A stretch of 64,000 nucleotides of DNA from an uncultured Desulfobacteraceae bacterium (lineage in GTDB: Bacteria > Desulfobacterota > Desulfobacteria > Desulfobacterales > UBA5852): the NCBI GenBank assembly GCA_913060875.1, contig CAJXSL010000007.1:140769-204768 (forward strand), in the 5' to 3' direction. The notes beneath the pieces were generated by a model. It was not told the DNA's origin, searched no databases, and was given only the letters and a program-made list of their open reading frames with translations. Of the stretch, positions 18,115-27,877 are shown one piece after another. Position numbers and translations under genes: made by a program. Every line of letters begins with the position of its first letter. The stretch's first letter is position 1.

Positions 18115-18635
18115 CATCCCCCTCCAATTTTGGTGGCAATCAAAAGAATCGGTTTTTCCGGCAAGCCAGCCGATGGTGCCCCCATCAGCGGCCATAGAGC
18201 ACGTCCGTGTGGCAGATTGAATTGTGATCAAACGGAATATTATGAAAGCGTTACGCGCCTTTCAGCGCGATTGCGATCTGGCGTGTGGCGGTATGTATGA
18301 CCATTAACTAAAGGGGATTGGGCATTTTTGTCAACCGGTGCCCGGGGATTGATTTAAATCAATTGGTCAATCATCGGCCCGCCCAGCTGGATGCCATGGT
18401 CGGTAGCGGAGATCGGGTGGCCTTGTTTCCCAAAGAATATCCCATATTTGTCGATTGGCACGCCTATCGCAATGTAAACGTGTGAAGGTGGCGCCCCGGC
18501 AGCAAAAAAATTAGGGATCTGCATAAAGCAGACCCCTCTCCATCGAGGTTGCCCCCCCAGCACGCACCTCGCCTCTCCGGGCTCGGCCAGCACCCTCACC
18601 CGGCCCAAGGAACCGATGAATCGACCATCAGCCGA
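18115..18635. other. Intergenic stretch with a sigma-54-like sequence
   Basis: No convincing gene. TTGGCACGCCTATCGCA at 18455-18471 (plus strand) fits the GG-N10-GC pattern of sigma-54 promoters, one base off TTGCA, but no plus-strand gene follows within 900 bases. A minus-strand frame at 18354-18608 has no ribosome site and is judged spurious. Confidence 0.4.
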
Positions 18636-18929
18636 TCATGCCTCATGCCGCACAGGTTCGCCCAATTCGTTCACGGAAAAGTTGTAAAACACATGGTGGC
18701 CGTCATAGTCCAGGACGCGCAGATCATCGGACTGCTTCAGATCCCCCAGAATTACATTGAATTGTTGTCCGTACTTCTCTTTCACGAGGTTTTCCGGAAC
18801 CTCGTACGCAATGTATTTCTTGATGCCTTTGGTGGCCAGCTTGGAGACCAGGGCGGGATCATTCAGGGCCTCATAGGATGTCAAAAGAAGGATGGGGCCT
18901 GTCCCGGTGAAAAAAATACCTGCCTTCAT
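18636..18929 (-). CDS. Hypothetical protein, 97 residues
   Basis: A small soluble protein with a strong ribosome site (AAGGAGG, 6 bases before the ATG). The sequence begins MKAGIFFTGTGPILLLTSYEA, like the start of an alpha/beta fold, and ends in a His/Glu-rich tail. No signal peptide. I do not recognise a named family. It stands alone, with long gaps on both sides. Confidence 0.75.
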   Translation of the reverse strand: MKAGIFFTGTGPILLLTSYEALNDPALVSKLATKGIKKYIAYEVPENLVKEKYGQQFNVILGDLKQSDDLRVLDYDGHHVFYNFSVNELGEPVRHEA

Positions 18930-19446
18930 GATGCACCTCCTTTTCCCGTATCATCTTTTTCGGATTTCAGGGCACCACTCCCTCGGAGACCTTTGTGCAG
19001 GAAATTGAACCCGTCTGAGTTTATAAAGGAGAGAGGCGATCAAACGACAAAAATCGTCTGCGGTAATGGGCGGAATGGGAAATGGTCATCCAAATCATCT
19101 GGAAAATACAACCAAAAGCCACATCAGAGATGAAATGCTATGAGATTTTGCGGGCGTTGGGATAACATTTTGCAGAATGGTGCTCGATTCCGAAACAGAT
19201 CTATAGCCCTAACATATTCTGACCTGCACCGTTGTCAAGGGGATGTGGAAGGCCTTCGTGTTGACAATCCCGAAAGGAATTGATTAAAGGCTGATGGCTC
19301 ATATGGTGGAAGCCGACAAGACCAACACATCTACTTCACTACCCTTCTTTAACTGCAGGCATCCCATAAAGCGCTCACAAATCCTCTTCCCATGGGGAAA
19401 TGGGGCACTATCCCAAAAATGATGCAATCCTGGAAGGAGAGACCTC
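18930..19446. other. Non-coding stretch upstream of the lipoprotein gene
   Basis: No open frame with a ribosome site. AT-rich around 19140-19220. Likely holds promoters for the two flanking divergent genes, but no clear match was found. Confidence 0.5.
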
Positions 19447-19950
19447 ATGACGATGAAACAGGAGCAACCCATTGATCGAATGGTAAAGGGCGTTTTGTGG
19501 GCCGTTTTTTTGCTGGCCTTGATGGCGGGATGTCAAACCAGCGGTCCAACCGTCTCCAATCGGACCGTTGCTGACGGAGAACAAATACCGGTTCTGGCCG
19601 GCGGACCGCATGCCGGCACGTTTGTGACCCGCGACATGACGATTGTTTATCAATATCAAGTCGTGAACAGCAAACTGCTCATTTCCGGAACCACCGATAT
19701 AAAATACGCCAATATCGAAAAGCTCTCGATGACGCTCTATTACCTTGATGGCAACGGAACCGTTATCGACTACTACCGTTTCTTCGCCCGACCGCGCAAA
19801 ACCAAAATGGGCAAAGTCATGGACAATACCTTCAGCCGGGAATTCGATCTGGCGGCCGGCGCCAAGGCATTCAGCATCGGGTATACGGGCAAAACCAGAG
19901 AAACGCAACGCAAAGGGAGTTGGGTTTTTCAACATTCGCCCTTCTTGTAG
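19447..19950 (+). CDS. Lipoprotein of unknown function
   Basis: 167 residues. AAGGAG lies 8 bases before the ATG. Signal peptide (hydrophobic 15-27) with lipobox LMAGC (Cys29). The mature part is beta-rich (KLSMTLYYLDGNGTVIDYYRFF, then FSREFDLAAGAKAFSIGYTGKT). A degraded relative (19991-20305, opposite strand) shares the same pattern of a strand, a DG turn, SR, and AGA. Probably envelope-anchored; role unknown. Confidence 0.8.
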   Translation: MTMKQEQPIDRMVKGVLWAVFLLALMAGCQTSGPTVSNRTVADGEQIPVLAGGPHAGTFVTRDMTIVYQYQVVNSKLLISGTTDIKYANIEKLSMTLYYLDGNGTVIDYYRFFARPRKTKMGKVMDNTFSREFDLAAGAKAFSIGYTGKTRETQRKGSWVFQHSPFL

Positions 19951-19990
19951 CATGCCGTCCGGCCTTGGCACTGTCGATCACAAAACGGGG

Positions 19991-20305
19991 TCAAGGCCGC
20001 ACCCAAACCTCCCAATCCGCGCGGGCCCCATCATCACCACCACTCTCTGAAAATGCGCCGCGATAACGGAACCCAATCGCCGATGCGCCGGCCGGGATAG
20101 ACAACTGCCGCGAAAACTCCCATCGGATCAGCTTCACATCTCTGCCAACCCCTGCGGACCATAGTCTCTCGCTCCCAATGATGGTGCCATCATCGGCAAC
20201 AAAATGAAGAGAAATCCGGAAAAATTGCGCGTATGAAAAATGTTTGATGGTATTAAGGCGGTCGGCCAGAAACCATTTGCACATGACCGGGCAAACCATT
20301 ATCAA
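19991..20305 (-). pseudogene. 5'-truncated relative of the neighbouring lipoprotein
   Basis: About 104 codons resembling the C-terminal two thirds of the lipoprotein at 19447 (ISLHFVADDGTIIG, then FSRQLSIPAGASAIGFRYRG, ending in an aromatic strand). There is no signal peptide, no lipobox and no ribosome site; the frame closes at a stop at 20330-20332. It meets the truncated gene at 20305 head to head, as if one deletion removed both N-termini. Confidence 0.55.
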
Positions 20306-20667
20306 TGGGCCGGCACAATGCCGACAATATCATCACCTTCCTCACGCGCCGTGGCCTGATTCTCGGGGAAGCGCCCGCGCTGCCGCCTCTTATCCGCGCG
20401 GCAACCCCTTTGAGCGGTGTTGAGCACATCAAGGCCCACTGCCCGGGTGTGGTGGTTTTCTTCAAAGAAGCCGGCGATACCGTCTCGGCCGGTGAAGTGG
20501 TGGCGGAGATCATCAACCCTCTGGCGGGCGCTTCAAGCGAACGTGTTTATCCGATCAAGGCAACCACCGACGGAATGGTTTTCGCCCGCAGTGTGGACCG
20601 CTTTGCCCGTCCGGGCCGCATATTGGCCAAAATTGCCGGGGAAAAACCCTTGAAGAACGAGGGGTAA
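20305..20667 (+). pseudogene. C-terminal fragment of a succinylglutamate desuccinylase/aspartoacylase-family protein
   Basis: 120 codons resembling only the C-terminal barrel domain of this M14-like family: ATPLSGVEHIKAHCPGVVVF, then GDTVSAGEVVAEIINPL, and TDGMVFARSVDRFARPG. The N-terminal zinc catalytic part (about 200 residues, with its H-x-x-E and His ligands) is absent, and no ribosome site precedes 20305. Expected to be inactive. It abuts the truncated lipoprotein relative. Confidence 0.65.
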
Positions 20668-20825
20668 AATCTTCTCACCGCCTAAGCCCGACAACGCCCG
20701 GGTGGTAAACGCCTGACCATCAGCTCTTCTTTTTGAAAAACATGCCGCAACAACGATAGAAGCTTCGCCACAGATCGGTCGAACCGCCCCCGGCCTTCCA
20801 CCGCTGGTGGCGAAGCAGATCAAAC

Positions 20826-22178
20826 CTATCCCCCGATCCAGTATCCGCCGAATCCCGCCAGGGCCGCCCCCAGAATCACCAATAAGATATCGACCCGGAA
20901 TACCTGCATGGCCACAAAAGCCCCCACACCGATACCGGCCGCCAGCCAATTGAAATGGCCACCGGCCGGCGACAACACCTGGTGGCCGAACCAGACCGCC
21001 AGATTCAGTACGACGCCGACCACCGCCGCCGTAATGCTGGACAAAGCCGCTGACAGACGCCGGTTGTCACGAAATTTTTCGATATAGGGCCCACCCAGAA
21101 ACACCAGGAAAAAACAGGGCAGGAAAGTGAAATAGGTGGCCACCAGAGAACCGACCAGACCGCCGACCACCGGCGACCAGTTGCCGGGATTATTCCAACC
21201 GGCCATAAATCCCACGAACTGCACCACCATAATCAGGGGACCCGGGGTCGTCTCGGCCAGCCCGAGACCGTCGATCATCTGGCCTCCCGTCAACCATCCA
21301 AACTGCCCCACGCCGGCCTGCCCGATATAGGCCAGCACGGCGTAAGCACCGCCAAATGTCAAAAAGGCCGCTTTGGTGAAAAAAAGCGCTTCATCGAAAT
21401 AGACCCGGTTGGCAAAGGAAAAATGAATAAACATCACCGGGAGCACCCACAACACGGCAAAACTGATCAGCAGTAAAACGCTTCTCCTGCGGGAGGGGTC
21501 GATATGGCAAACCGCGGGATCCTCGCAGATGGGCGCGTAACCCGCCTCTTCGGCATCCGTGCCGTGTCCCCGGATGACATCGAACGTGACCGGATATTTC
21601 AGGCTCCCGAAGTAGCCGATCAGGCCGGCGGCCAGGATGATGAGCGGGAAAGGTATCTTGAAGAAGAAAATCGCCACAAACGCCAAAGCCGCGATGGTCA
21701 TCATCACGACGTTCTTGAGCGCCTTTTGGCCGATTTTAATCACGGCGGCGAACACGATCGCCATGATGGCGGCTTTAAGCCCTTCGAATATGGCGGCCAC
21801 CCAGTTTACCGTGCCGAAGGCGGCATAGGTGTAGCTCAAGGCGAAGAGAATGAACATGGAGGGAATGACGAAAAGGGCCCCCGCCACGATGCCGCCGGGA
21901 ATGCGGTGCAGCAGCCAGCCAATGTAGACAGCCAATTGCTGGGCTTCGGGCCCCGGCAGCAACATGCAATAGTTCAACGCATTCAGAAAACGGGCATTGC
22001 TGACCCAGCGTTTGCGATCCACCAGCTCGTGGTGCATCACGGCGATTTGCCCGGCCGGGCCGCCGAAACTGATGAAACCGAGCTTCAACCAAAAACGGAA
22101 AGCGGCGCCAAAGGTCGGGGGCGTTTGGGCGTCACGATCTTCGCCAATGGCCGCCGGTTGTGAGTAAGTGTCATCCAT
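20826..22178 (-). CDS. chrA: Chromate transporter ChrA (long form)
   Basis: 450 residues, two homologous halves with many membrane segments, the long-chain CHR type. Family motifs: FGGPAGQIAVMHHELVDRKRWVS near residue 40 and FLTFGGAYAVLAYI in the second half, and LLPGPEAQQLA. Exports chromate in known members; some members carry other anions. The ATG at 22178 has AGGAGGGG upstream; an upstream in-frame extension to 22217 lacks support. It stands alone between the fragment at 20305 and the methyltransferase. Confidence 0.9.
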   Translation of the reverse strand: MDDTYSQPAAIGEDRDAQTPPTFGAAFRFWLKLGFISFGGPAGQIAVMHHELVDRKRWVSNARFLNALNYCMLLPGPEAQQLAVYIGWLLHRIPGGIVAGALFVIPSMFILFALSYTYAAFGTVNWVAAIFEGLKAAIMAIVFAAVIKIGQKALKNVVMMTIAALAFVAIFFFKIPFPLIILAAGLIGYFGSLKYPVTFDVIRGHGTDAEEAGYAPICEDPAVCHIDPSRRRSVLLLISFAVLWVLPVMFIHFSFANRVYFDEALFFTKAAFLTFGGAYAVLAYIGQAGVGQFGWLTGGQMIDGLGLAETTPGPLIMVVQFVGFMAGWNNPGNWSPVVGGLVGSLVATYFTFLPCFFLVFLGGPYIEKFRDNRRLSAALSSITAAVVGVVLNLAVWFGHQVLSPAGGHFNWLAAGIGVGAFVAMQVFRVDILLVILGAALAGFGGYWIGG

Positions 22179-22459
22179 AACCGTTCCCCTCCTGATAGCG
22201 TCTACAACGGATATCACCTTGTCGGAACAACATAAGCCCGGTTAATGGATATTCAAATCCTCTCCGGAGGCATTGCCCCTGCCGCCAAATTCCTGAGGAA
22301 GCTTTGCGCGCCGCCGCCTGCACAAATCGGGTCGGAATCGGCTCGTTTACAACAGGAAAAAGCAACCCGTTCCCGGTTTTCACCGGGAAGACAACACTTC
22401 ATTTGTGGATTGGCAGGGCTTGTCAGCAGGGTGAAGACGGGCGGGCATGATAAAAATCG

Positions 22460-23116
22460 TTATCGGTGCCCCATCAAAAGACGGTTTTTCGGCGTGATGT
22501 CGCCGGGGATGTGCTGGGTGACAACCCTATAGCCGGCATGTCGAAGACGCATGGCCCGCATGACGTCCACGGCCAGCGGTCCGTCGATCCATCCGGTCAG
22601 GCCGCCGGTTTCCGACCGGGCCAGGTCATGGCAGCAGGGCAATACCGCCAATCGTGCCCCGCCCTGAATGGCGCGGTCGATGATACAATCGGTAAGCTTG
22701 CCGCAGGCATGACTCGATACGACGACATCCTCCGGGGATAGTTCCAGGGATTCGATGGACGCCGTGTGATAATGAATACGCCCCCGCAGCCGCGGCCACG
22801 CGGAAAGGATGGTTTCGGAGAGTTTGCCGGCGTTTGGCGGGATGGCCGTGTCCACCGCCAGCGCACTCGGGGAGCTGTCATCCAGCAGGAGCATGATGTG
22901 GGCCAGCAGGCCGTGCCCGCACGCCAGGTCCAGCACACGCCCCCCCCTGTAACGTCGACGAACACGACGCGCCACTTCCCAGGCCTCGTAAAGCTCTTTG
23001 GCCGGAAGGGTTCCCGCCCGGCAAACCGCCCGGGCGATCCGGTCAAATAGCCTCTGGCCTGGGAATTCGGCCATTTGTTTGACCGTCAAACGGCTTTTCG
23101 AGGATTTTTTCATCAT
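22460..23116 (-). CDS. SAM-dependent methyltransferase-like protein
   Basis: 218 residues with a class I methyltransferase glycine motif (RVLDLACGHGLLAH, about 60-73), an acidic motif II (ALAVDTAI) and the SSHACGKLTD segment seen in the PF13679-type family, followed by CC near 160. Substrate unknown; relatives include putative RNA methylases. It ends an apparent pair with yciH (21-base gap), which hints at a translation-related role. Confidence 0.7.
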   Translation of the reverse strand: MMKKSSKSRLTVKQMAEFPGQRLFDRIARAVCRAGTLPAKELYEAWEVARRVRRRYRGGRVLDLACGHGLLAHIMLLLDDSSPSALAVDTAIPPNAGKLSETILSAWPRLRGRIHYHTASIESLELSPEDVVVSSHACGKLTDCIIDRAIQGGARLAVLPCCHDLARSETGGLTGWIDGPLAVDVMRAMRLRHAGYRVVTQHIPGDITPKNRLLMGHR

Positions 23117-23137
23117 TCCTCTATGCCATAATGGATG

Positions 23138-23491
23138 TCAGCCACCCGATCGTTTAACCGTGTAACCGCTCCGTTGCAGTTCATCCACCAGACGCTCGCG
23201 ATGATCCCCCTGGATTTCGATACAGCCGTTTTTTACGGTCCCGCCGGAGCCGCACAATTGCTTCAATCGCCGCCCCAGGGCTTTCAACTCGGGCGGCGGC
23301 AGCGGGACACCCGTAACAAGGGTAACACCCTTGCCCTTGCGCCCCTTGGTTTCCCGGGCCACCCGGACAATTCCATCCCCGGCAGATGGCTTTGTTGCCT
23401 TCCGGCATTCGCACGCCCTAACGCTTTGGCCGCATTTGGGGCACACCTTTCCCTTTTCGGTTGAATACACCAGACGACTCTCGCTACCCAT
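23138..23491 (-). CDS. yciH: SUI1/eIF1-like translation factor YciH
   Basis: 117 residues. An N-terminal cysteine cluster (CPKCGQSVRACEC) precedes the SUI1 fold: VRVARETKGRKGKGVTLVTGVPL, LKQLCGSGGTVKNGCIEIQGDHRERL. The family binds the ribosome near the P site and influences start selection. The Cys cluster suggests zinc. Followed by a methyltransferase on the same strand. Confidence 0.9.
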   Translation of the reverse strand: MGSESRLVYSTEKGKVCPKCGQSVRACECRKATKPSAGDGIVRVARETKGRKGKGVTLVTGVPLPPPELKALGRRLKQLCGSGGTVKNGCIEIQGDHRERLVDELQRSGYTVKRSGG

Positions 23492-23566
23492 ATATTCTTC
23501 CCTTCATTCGCGGCAGGCACGTCTTTTCAGCATCACCGCCTAATCGACCGGGGCTGTTTTACCGGA

Positions 23567-24493
23567 TCACCCCAATCCGCCGGCCAGAAACAGCCAGAAG
23601 CTGAAGGAACCTGCGGAAAGCAGTGTACTGGCGGAAATCGCCGCCACGGCGAAATCGGCGTCGCCTTGCATCTCCCTGGCCATCACATAGGTCACCGTCG
23701 CCGTGGGCGATGCCAGAAGAATCAGACCGGGCAGGTAATCGCCCGGGACCACGTGAAACAGACGATAAAATATCAGGCCGACGCCCGGCAATACCAAGAG
23801 TTTAATCCCCACTGCGCCAAGCACCGGAAGAAAATAGGTGCGCATGGCTTTGATGGATAAGGACGCTCCAATGAGCAGGAGGGCCGTGGGCAACGCCAGA
23901 CCGCTCAATATGTCCAGGCTGCGCTGGACCACCAAAGGGATTGGAAAGCCCAGGGCCGAGGCCAGGATGCCGGCCAGGGCGGAAAGGATCACCGGGTTGC
24001 CCAGCATGGCCGTGAGCACCCCCCGGCCCCCCGCAGCCTTTCGACCCGCTTGATGTGACTGGAGTGCAAATACCGACAGCATGTTTTGCAGGATGATGAT
24101 AAAACCCGCCATGAGGCTGGCCCGCACAAGCCCGGTCTCCCCCAGATAATAGAACGCCACGGAAAGCCCGATGTAGCCCAAATTGCCGTGTCCGGCACTC
24201 TGGATAAGCACTCCGGCGCGCGGCTTGGCAACCCGCCCCCAGTTGCATATTCCCCAGGCCGCAAGGTACGCCAGGGTGACGGCCGCCAGGGTCACGAACA
24301 GCACCGTGCCATGGAATTCGTCTCTCAAGGATGCTTTGGAAAGGACCCGAAAAATCATGGCCGGAATGGCCAGGTAGTAAACAATACGGTTCGCCGGTCC
24401 CAAAAACTCGGGCGGCATGAAGCCCTTCTGATGGGCAAGCCAGCCCAAAAGCACGACGGTAAAAATGGGAATGATGGTGGCAGCAATTTCCAC
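23567..24493 (-). CDS. AEC-family transporter (auxin efflux carrier type)
   Basis: 308 residues with about ten membrane segments in two halves and the AEC features PANRIVYYLAIPAMIF in helix 2 and LASPTATVTYVMAREM near the C-terminus. Members export organic acids such as malate. The GTG at 24493 is preferred (GGGAG at 8 bases); a TTG at 24499 is too close to the site. It stands alone. Confidence 0.85.
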   Translation of the reverse strand: MEIAATIIPIFTVVLLGWLAHQKGFMPPEFLGPANRIVYYLAIPAMIFRVLSKASLRDEFHGTVLFVTLAAVTLAYLAAWGICNWGRVAKPRAGVLIQSAGHGNLGYIGLSVAFYYLGETGLVRASLMAGFIIILQNMLSVFALQSHQAGRKAAGGRGVLTAMLGNPVILSALAGILASALGFPIPLVVQRSLDILSGLALPTALLLIGASLSIKAMRTYFLPVLGAVGIKLLVLPGVGLIFYRLFHVVPGDYLPGLILLASPTATVTYVMAREMQGDADFAVAAISASTLLSAGSFSFWLFLAGGLG

Positions 24494-24877
24494 GGCCAAG
24501 GCTCCCTGTTAATTTGGCATACATCCTATCGCCGCTCGCGAAGCAATCAGGGATCGCGATCATGGCATAAAGATGTCTAAAAAGAAACCGGCACCATTGT
24601 ATGGCCGAGCCCCTGTCCCAGGGTCCTTGAATTCACACCTCTGCGAAATTTATTCCCCAATTCGTTAGCCCGCAGCAAACCAATGAAGCCCCAACCTATT
24701 TGAAATACTGATATTATGATACGTTTTAGTTTTTCGGTATTTTTTTTGCATCCTATGATTTTAAACCATGCCAACTCGTCAATGCTGATCGGCGGGCGGA
24801 TCCTCCGGTGTTACGATAAAATTGCCACGATTTTGAATTGGGCGGGACCGCCATGACGTTGTTTCAAGGAGAAAATC
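24494..24877. other. Non-coding stretch before the DUF5658 gene
   Basis: No supported gene. AT-rich at 24700-24750. Must contain the promoters of the divergent AEC carrier and DUF5658 genes; none is clear by eye. Confidence 0.5.
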
Positions 24878-25369
24878 ATGCGGCGGATATCGAGCAGGCG
24901 CCTACACCAGACAACCGTTGCCGAGAGAAGATCCGGAATCGATCGACGCCGAAAAAAAAAGATCGATATGCGGGCGCTGCTTTTCGGTGGCAGGCGAAAA
25001 ACCATACGCCGGCAGGAAGACAGGCGGGAGACATTTTTGGTCGATCAATACCAGCAATCCCTTTTCGGTATCGTCGCCTTGATTCTTTTCTTCAGCGTTA
25101 TTGACGCCATCCTGACCCTTTTTCTGATCAATCATGGCGCCATCGAAGTCAATCCCGTCATGGCGTTTTACCTCAATCTGGGCCCCTACGTGTTCCTGGG
25201 TGTCAAATACGGGTTGACCAGCGTGGGACTGCTGATCCTGATCGTCTTCAAAGACATGTTCCTGCGGCCGGTACAAATGAGAACAGGCGTGGTTTTCTAT
25301 ATCATTCTGGCCGCTTTTGTGGGGGTCATCTCCTGGCAAATCTTCCTGATCCATAAAGTCATCATATAG
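24878..25369 (+). CDS. DUF5658 membrane protein with basic N-terminus
   Basis: 163 residues. The first 50 are strongly basic with clusters (RRRKKK, GGRRKTIRRQEDRR), then four membrane segments with the DUF5658 pattern: SVIDAILTLFLINHGAIEVNPVM, VKYGLTSVGLLILIVF and two further helices. AAGGAG precedes the ATG. Function of the family is unknown; the basic tail would be cytoplasmic and could contact phospholipid or nucleic acid. Confidence 0.8.
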   Translation: MRRISSRRLHQTTVAERRSGIDRRRKKKIDMRALLFGGRRKTIRRQEDRRETFLVDQYQQSLFGIVALILFFSVIDAILTLFLINHGAIEVNPVMAFYLNLGPYVFLGVKYGLTSVGLLILIVFKDMFLRPVQMRTGVVFYIILAAFVGVISWQIFLIHKVII

Positions 25370-25495
25370 AACAACCTACCACCGTCCCCTTCTTCAATCG
25401 AACGGCAAGCCCGCCGATCGGCTCTGCGCCGGGCTTCGCCAAAAAACCTTGAACATCTTCTTAAAATCCCATCGAGCAAACAATTATTTCCGCGG

Positions 25496-25630
25496 TCACC
25501 TTTCCAGGGCCGTGAACCCGGATCGGGCCACCTCGATAACCCGGTCGCGTCCGATAGCCTCCACGAAGTCGTCAATCCACTGGGATGTCCCGGCCAGGAA
25601 TATGTTGACGTGTTGCGCCAGAATGGCCAT
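25496..25630 (-). pseudogene. 44-codon fragment resembling a C-terminal regulatory segment
   Basis: From ATG 25630 the frame reads 44 codons including FVEAIGRDRVIEVARSGFTALER, recalling the end of acetolactate synthase small subunits (pattern of I-x-E-x-x-R-x-G). A stop lies just upstream in frame and there is no ribosome site. Probably a relic beside the branched-chain genes; the resemblance is weak. Confidence 0.25.
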
Positions 25631-25701
25631 GTTGGGTTACCGCCCGGCACAACAAACCGCTTCGACAATTGTCATCCATCCCGCAATCCAAAGGTGGCCC
25701 A

Positions 25702-27111
25702 ATGGGAAAAACGCTTTTCGATAAGATCTGGTCCGCGCACACCGTTCGGCAACTTCCGGACGGTGCGACCCTGTTGTACATCGATCGCCACTTGGTTCAT
25801 GAAGTCACCAGTCCGCAGGCCTTTGAAGGCATGCGAATGGCCGGACGCCAGGTCCGCCGCCCGGAGCTGGCATTCGCCACCATGGACCATAACGTCCCCA
25901 CGACCAAGGATCGCCTGAACATCGAAGACCCTATCTCCCGGGCCCAGGTGGAAGCCCTGCAGGCCAACTGCGAGGCATTCGGCATCAGGCTCTACGGCCT
26001 GGGCGACCGCCGCCAGGGAATCGTACACGTGATCGGACCGGAACTGGGGCTAACGCTGCCGGGACTCACCATCGTCTGCGGCGATTCCCACACATCCACA
26101 CACGGTGCCTTCGGTGCTCTGGCCTTTGGCATCGGCACTTCCGAAGTGGAGCACGTCCTGGCCACCCAGACCCTGCGGCAGCAGAAACCGGGGACCTACA
26201 GGATCGATTTCAACGGCCGTCTGGCACCCCATGTGTCCGCCAAGGACATGGTGCTCAAGATGATCGGCCTCATCGGAACGGCCGGCGGCACCGGGCATGT
26301 ACTGGAATACGGCGGCGACGCCGTGAGAACCCTGTCCATGGAGGGCCGAATGTCCATCTGCAATATGAGCATCGAAGCAGGAGCGCGGGCCGGCATGATC
26401 GCGCCGGATGAAACCACGTTCGACTATATCACACGGACCGAACGTCCCTACGCGCCCAGGGGCGCTGAGTTGGAACAAGCCCTTGCGTTCTGGCAAACCC
26501 TGCCCAGCGACGCGGACGCCGTTTTCGACCGCACCCTGACGATCGACGCCGCCAGGATCGCACCCCAGGTCACCTGGGGGACGAACCCCGGCATGGTCAT
26601 CGATATTGACCAGCACGTACCGGGTCCGGACACGGCGGAAGGCTACAGCCGCACGGACGTTGAAAACGCCCTTGCCTACATGGGTTTGACCCCCGGCGTC
26701 CGAATGACGGACGTCGATGTGGATGTGGTTTTCATCGGGAGCTGCACCAACTCAAGGATCGAAGATTTGCGTCTGGCCGCCGCCGTTCTCGATGGCCGCA
26801 AGAAAGCGGACCACGTCCAACTGCTCGTGGTGCCCGGCTCGCATGCCGTGCGTGAACAGGCCGAAGCCGAAGGCTTGGATCACATTTTTAAAGCCGCCGG
26901 CGCGGAATGGCGTTATGCCGGCTGCAGCATGTGCCTGGGTATGAACCCGGACCAGCTGCGCCCCCGGCAACGCTGCGCCTCGACCTCCAACCGCAATTTC
27001 GAGGGGCGGCAGGGTAAGGGCGGGCGCACCCACCTGGTCAGCCCGGAAATGGCCGCGGCGGCGGCCGTGGCCGGCCGTTTCGTGGATGTCCGCACTTGGT
27101 CCCCGAACTGA
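25702..27111 (+). CDS. leuC: 3-isopropylmalate dehydratase large subunit
   Basis: 469 residues of the aconitase superfamily; with LeuD it isomerises 2- to 3-isopropylmalate in leucine synthesis. Visible: SWITCH-free N-terminus [48 protein letters not shown] (first 4Fe-4S Cys, about 345) and [11 protein letters not shown] (other two). ATG 25702 follows AAGGTGG; the frame is open 33 bases further upstream without need. The length and motifs match bacterial LeuC. leuD follows after 97 bases. Confidence 0.95.
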   Translation: MGKTLFDKIWSAHTVRQLPDGATLLYIDRHLVHEVTSPQAFEGMRMAGRQVRRPELAFATMDHNVPTTKDRLNIEDPISRAQVEALQANCEAFGIRLYGLGDRRQGIVHVIGPELGLTLPGLTIVCGDSHTSTHGAFGALAFGIGTSEVEHVLATQTLRQQKPGTYRIDFNGRLAPHVSAKDMVLKMIGLIGTAGGTGHVLEYGGDAVRTLSMEGRMSICNMSIEAGARAGMIAPDETTFDYITRTERPYAPRGAELEQALAFWQTLPSDADAVFDRTLTIDAARIAPQVTWGTNPGMVIDIDQHVPGPDTAEGYSRTDVENALAYMGLTPGVRMTDVDVDVVFIGSCTNSRIEDLRLAAAVLDGRKKADHVQLLVVPGSHAVREQAEAEGLDHIFKAAGAEWRYAGCSMCLGMNPDQLRPRQRCASTSNRNFEGRQGKGGRTHLVSPEMAAAAAVAGRFVDVRTWSPN

Positions 27112-27208
27112 AGCAACTACCGCAGCACGAGAAACATGACGCACCTTCAGGGGGCGTTTCAATCAACAATTTGATGGGAAGTGACAGACAGATCCAGGAG
27201 AAAAATCT

Positions 27209-27856
27209 ATGGAACCCCTGACCCAGCATACCGGCATCGTAGCAACCCTCGATCGGGCCAACGTGGATACGGATGCCATTATTCCCAAGCAGTTTTTAAA
27301 ATCCATCAAACGCACCGGTTATGGGCCCCAAGCCTTTTTTGACTGGCGCTACCGGCCGGACGGCACGCCGGATGATGGTTTCGAGCTCAACCACCCCCGC
27401 TTTGACGGCCGCTCCATCCTGGTCACGCGCAACAATTTCGGCTGCGGCTCCAGCCGCGAGCATGCGGTCTGGGCCCTGGCGCAGGACGGGTATCGTGCGA
27501 TCATCGCCCCCTGGAAGATGCTCAAGGGTGAACGCGTGCCGGGCTTCGCCGACATCTTCCGCACCAATGCCGTCAAAAACGGCCTGTTGACCATCGAGCT
27601 GTCCGAAGCGGAGGTCGATGCCATCTTCAAACTCGTCGGGGCTCATCAGGGACTCGAGGCCACCGCCGACCTCCCATCCCAGAAGGTTACCTTCCATGCC
27701 CGGGAGCCGCACGTATTCGAATTTGAAATTGACGCCGGCATAAAAGATAAACTGTTGCATGGCCTGGACGACATCGCCCAGACCCTGACCTTTGCGGCCG
27801 AGATCGATCGCTTTGAGGCCGACCATGAAACCTGGCGAGGGCAGCCGGCGGATTGA
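27209..27856 (+). CDS. leuD: 3-isopropylmalate dehydratase small subunit
   Basis: 215 residues, the swivel domain partner of LeuC, about 200 residues being usual. Motifs: NVDTDAIIPKQFLK (16-29) and ILVTRNNFGCGSSREHAVWAL (about 70-90). CAGGAG lies about 10 bases before the ATG. Transcribed with leuC; its 3' end faces ilvD 22 bases away, so the leucine and valine genes converge. Confidence 0.95.
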   Translation: MEPLTQHTGIVATLDRANVDTDAIIPKQFLKSIKRTGYGPQAFFDWRYRPDGTPDDGFELNHPRFDGRSILVTRNNFGCGSSREHAVWALAQDGYRAIIAPWKMLKGERVPGFADIFRTNAVKNGLLTIELSEAEVDAIFKLVGAHQGLEATADLPSQKVTFHAREPHVFEFEIDAGIKDKLLHGLDDIAQTLTFAAEIDRFEADHETWRGQPAD

Positions 27857-27877
27857 CCTTGGCCGCATTTCTACCGC

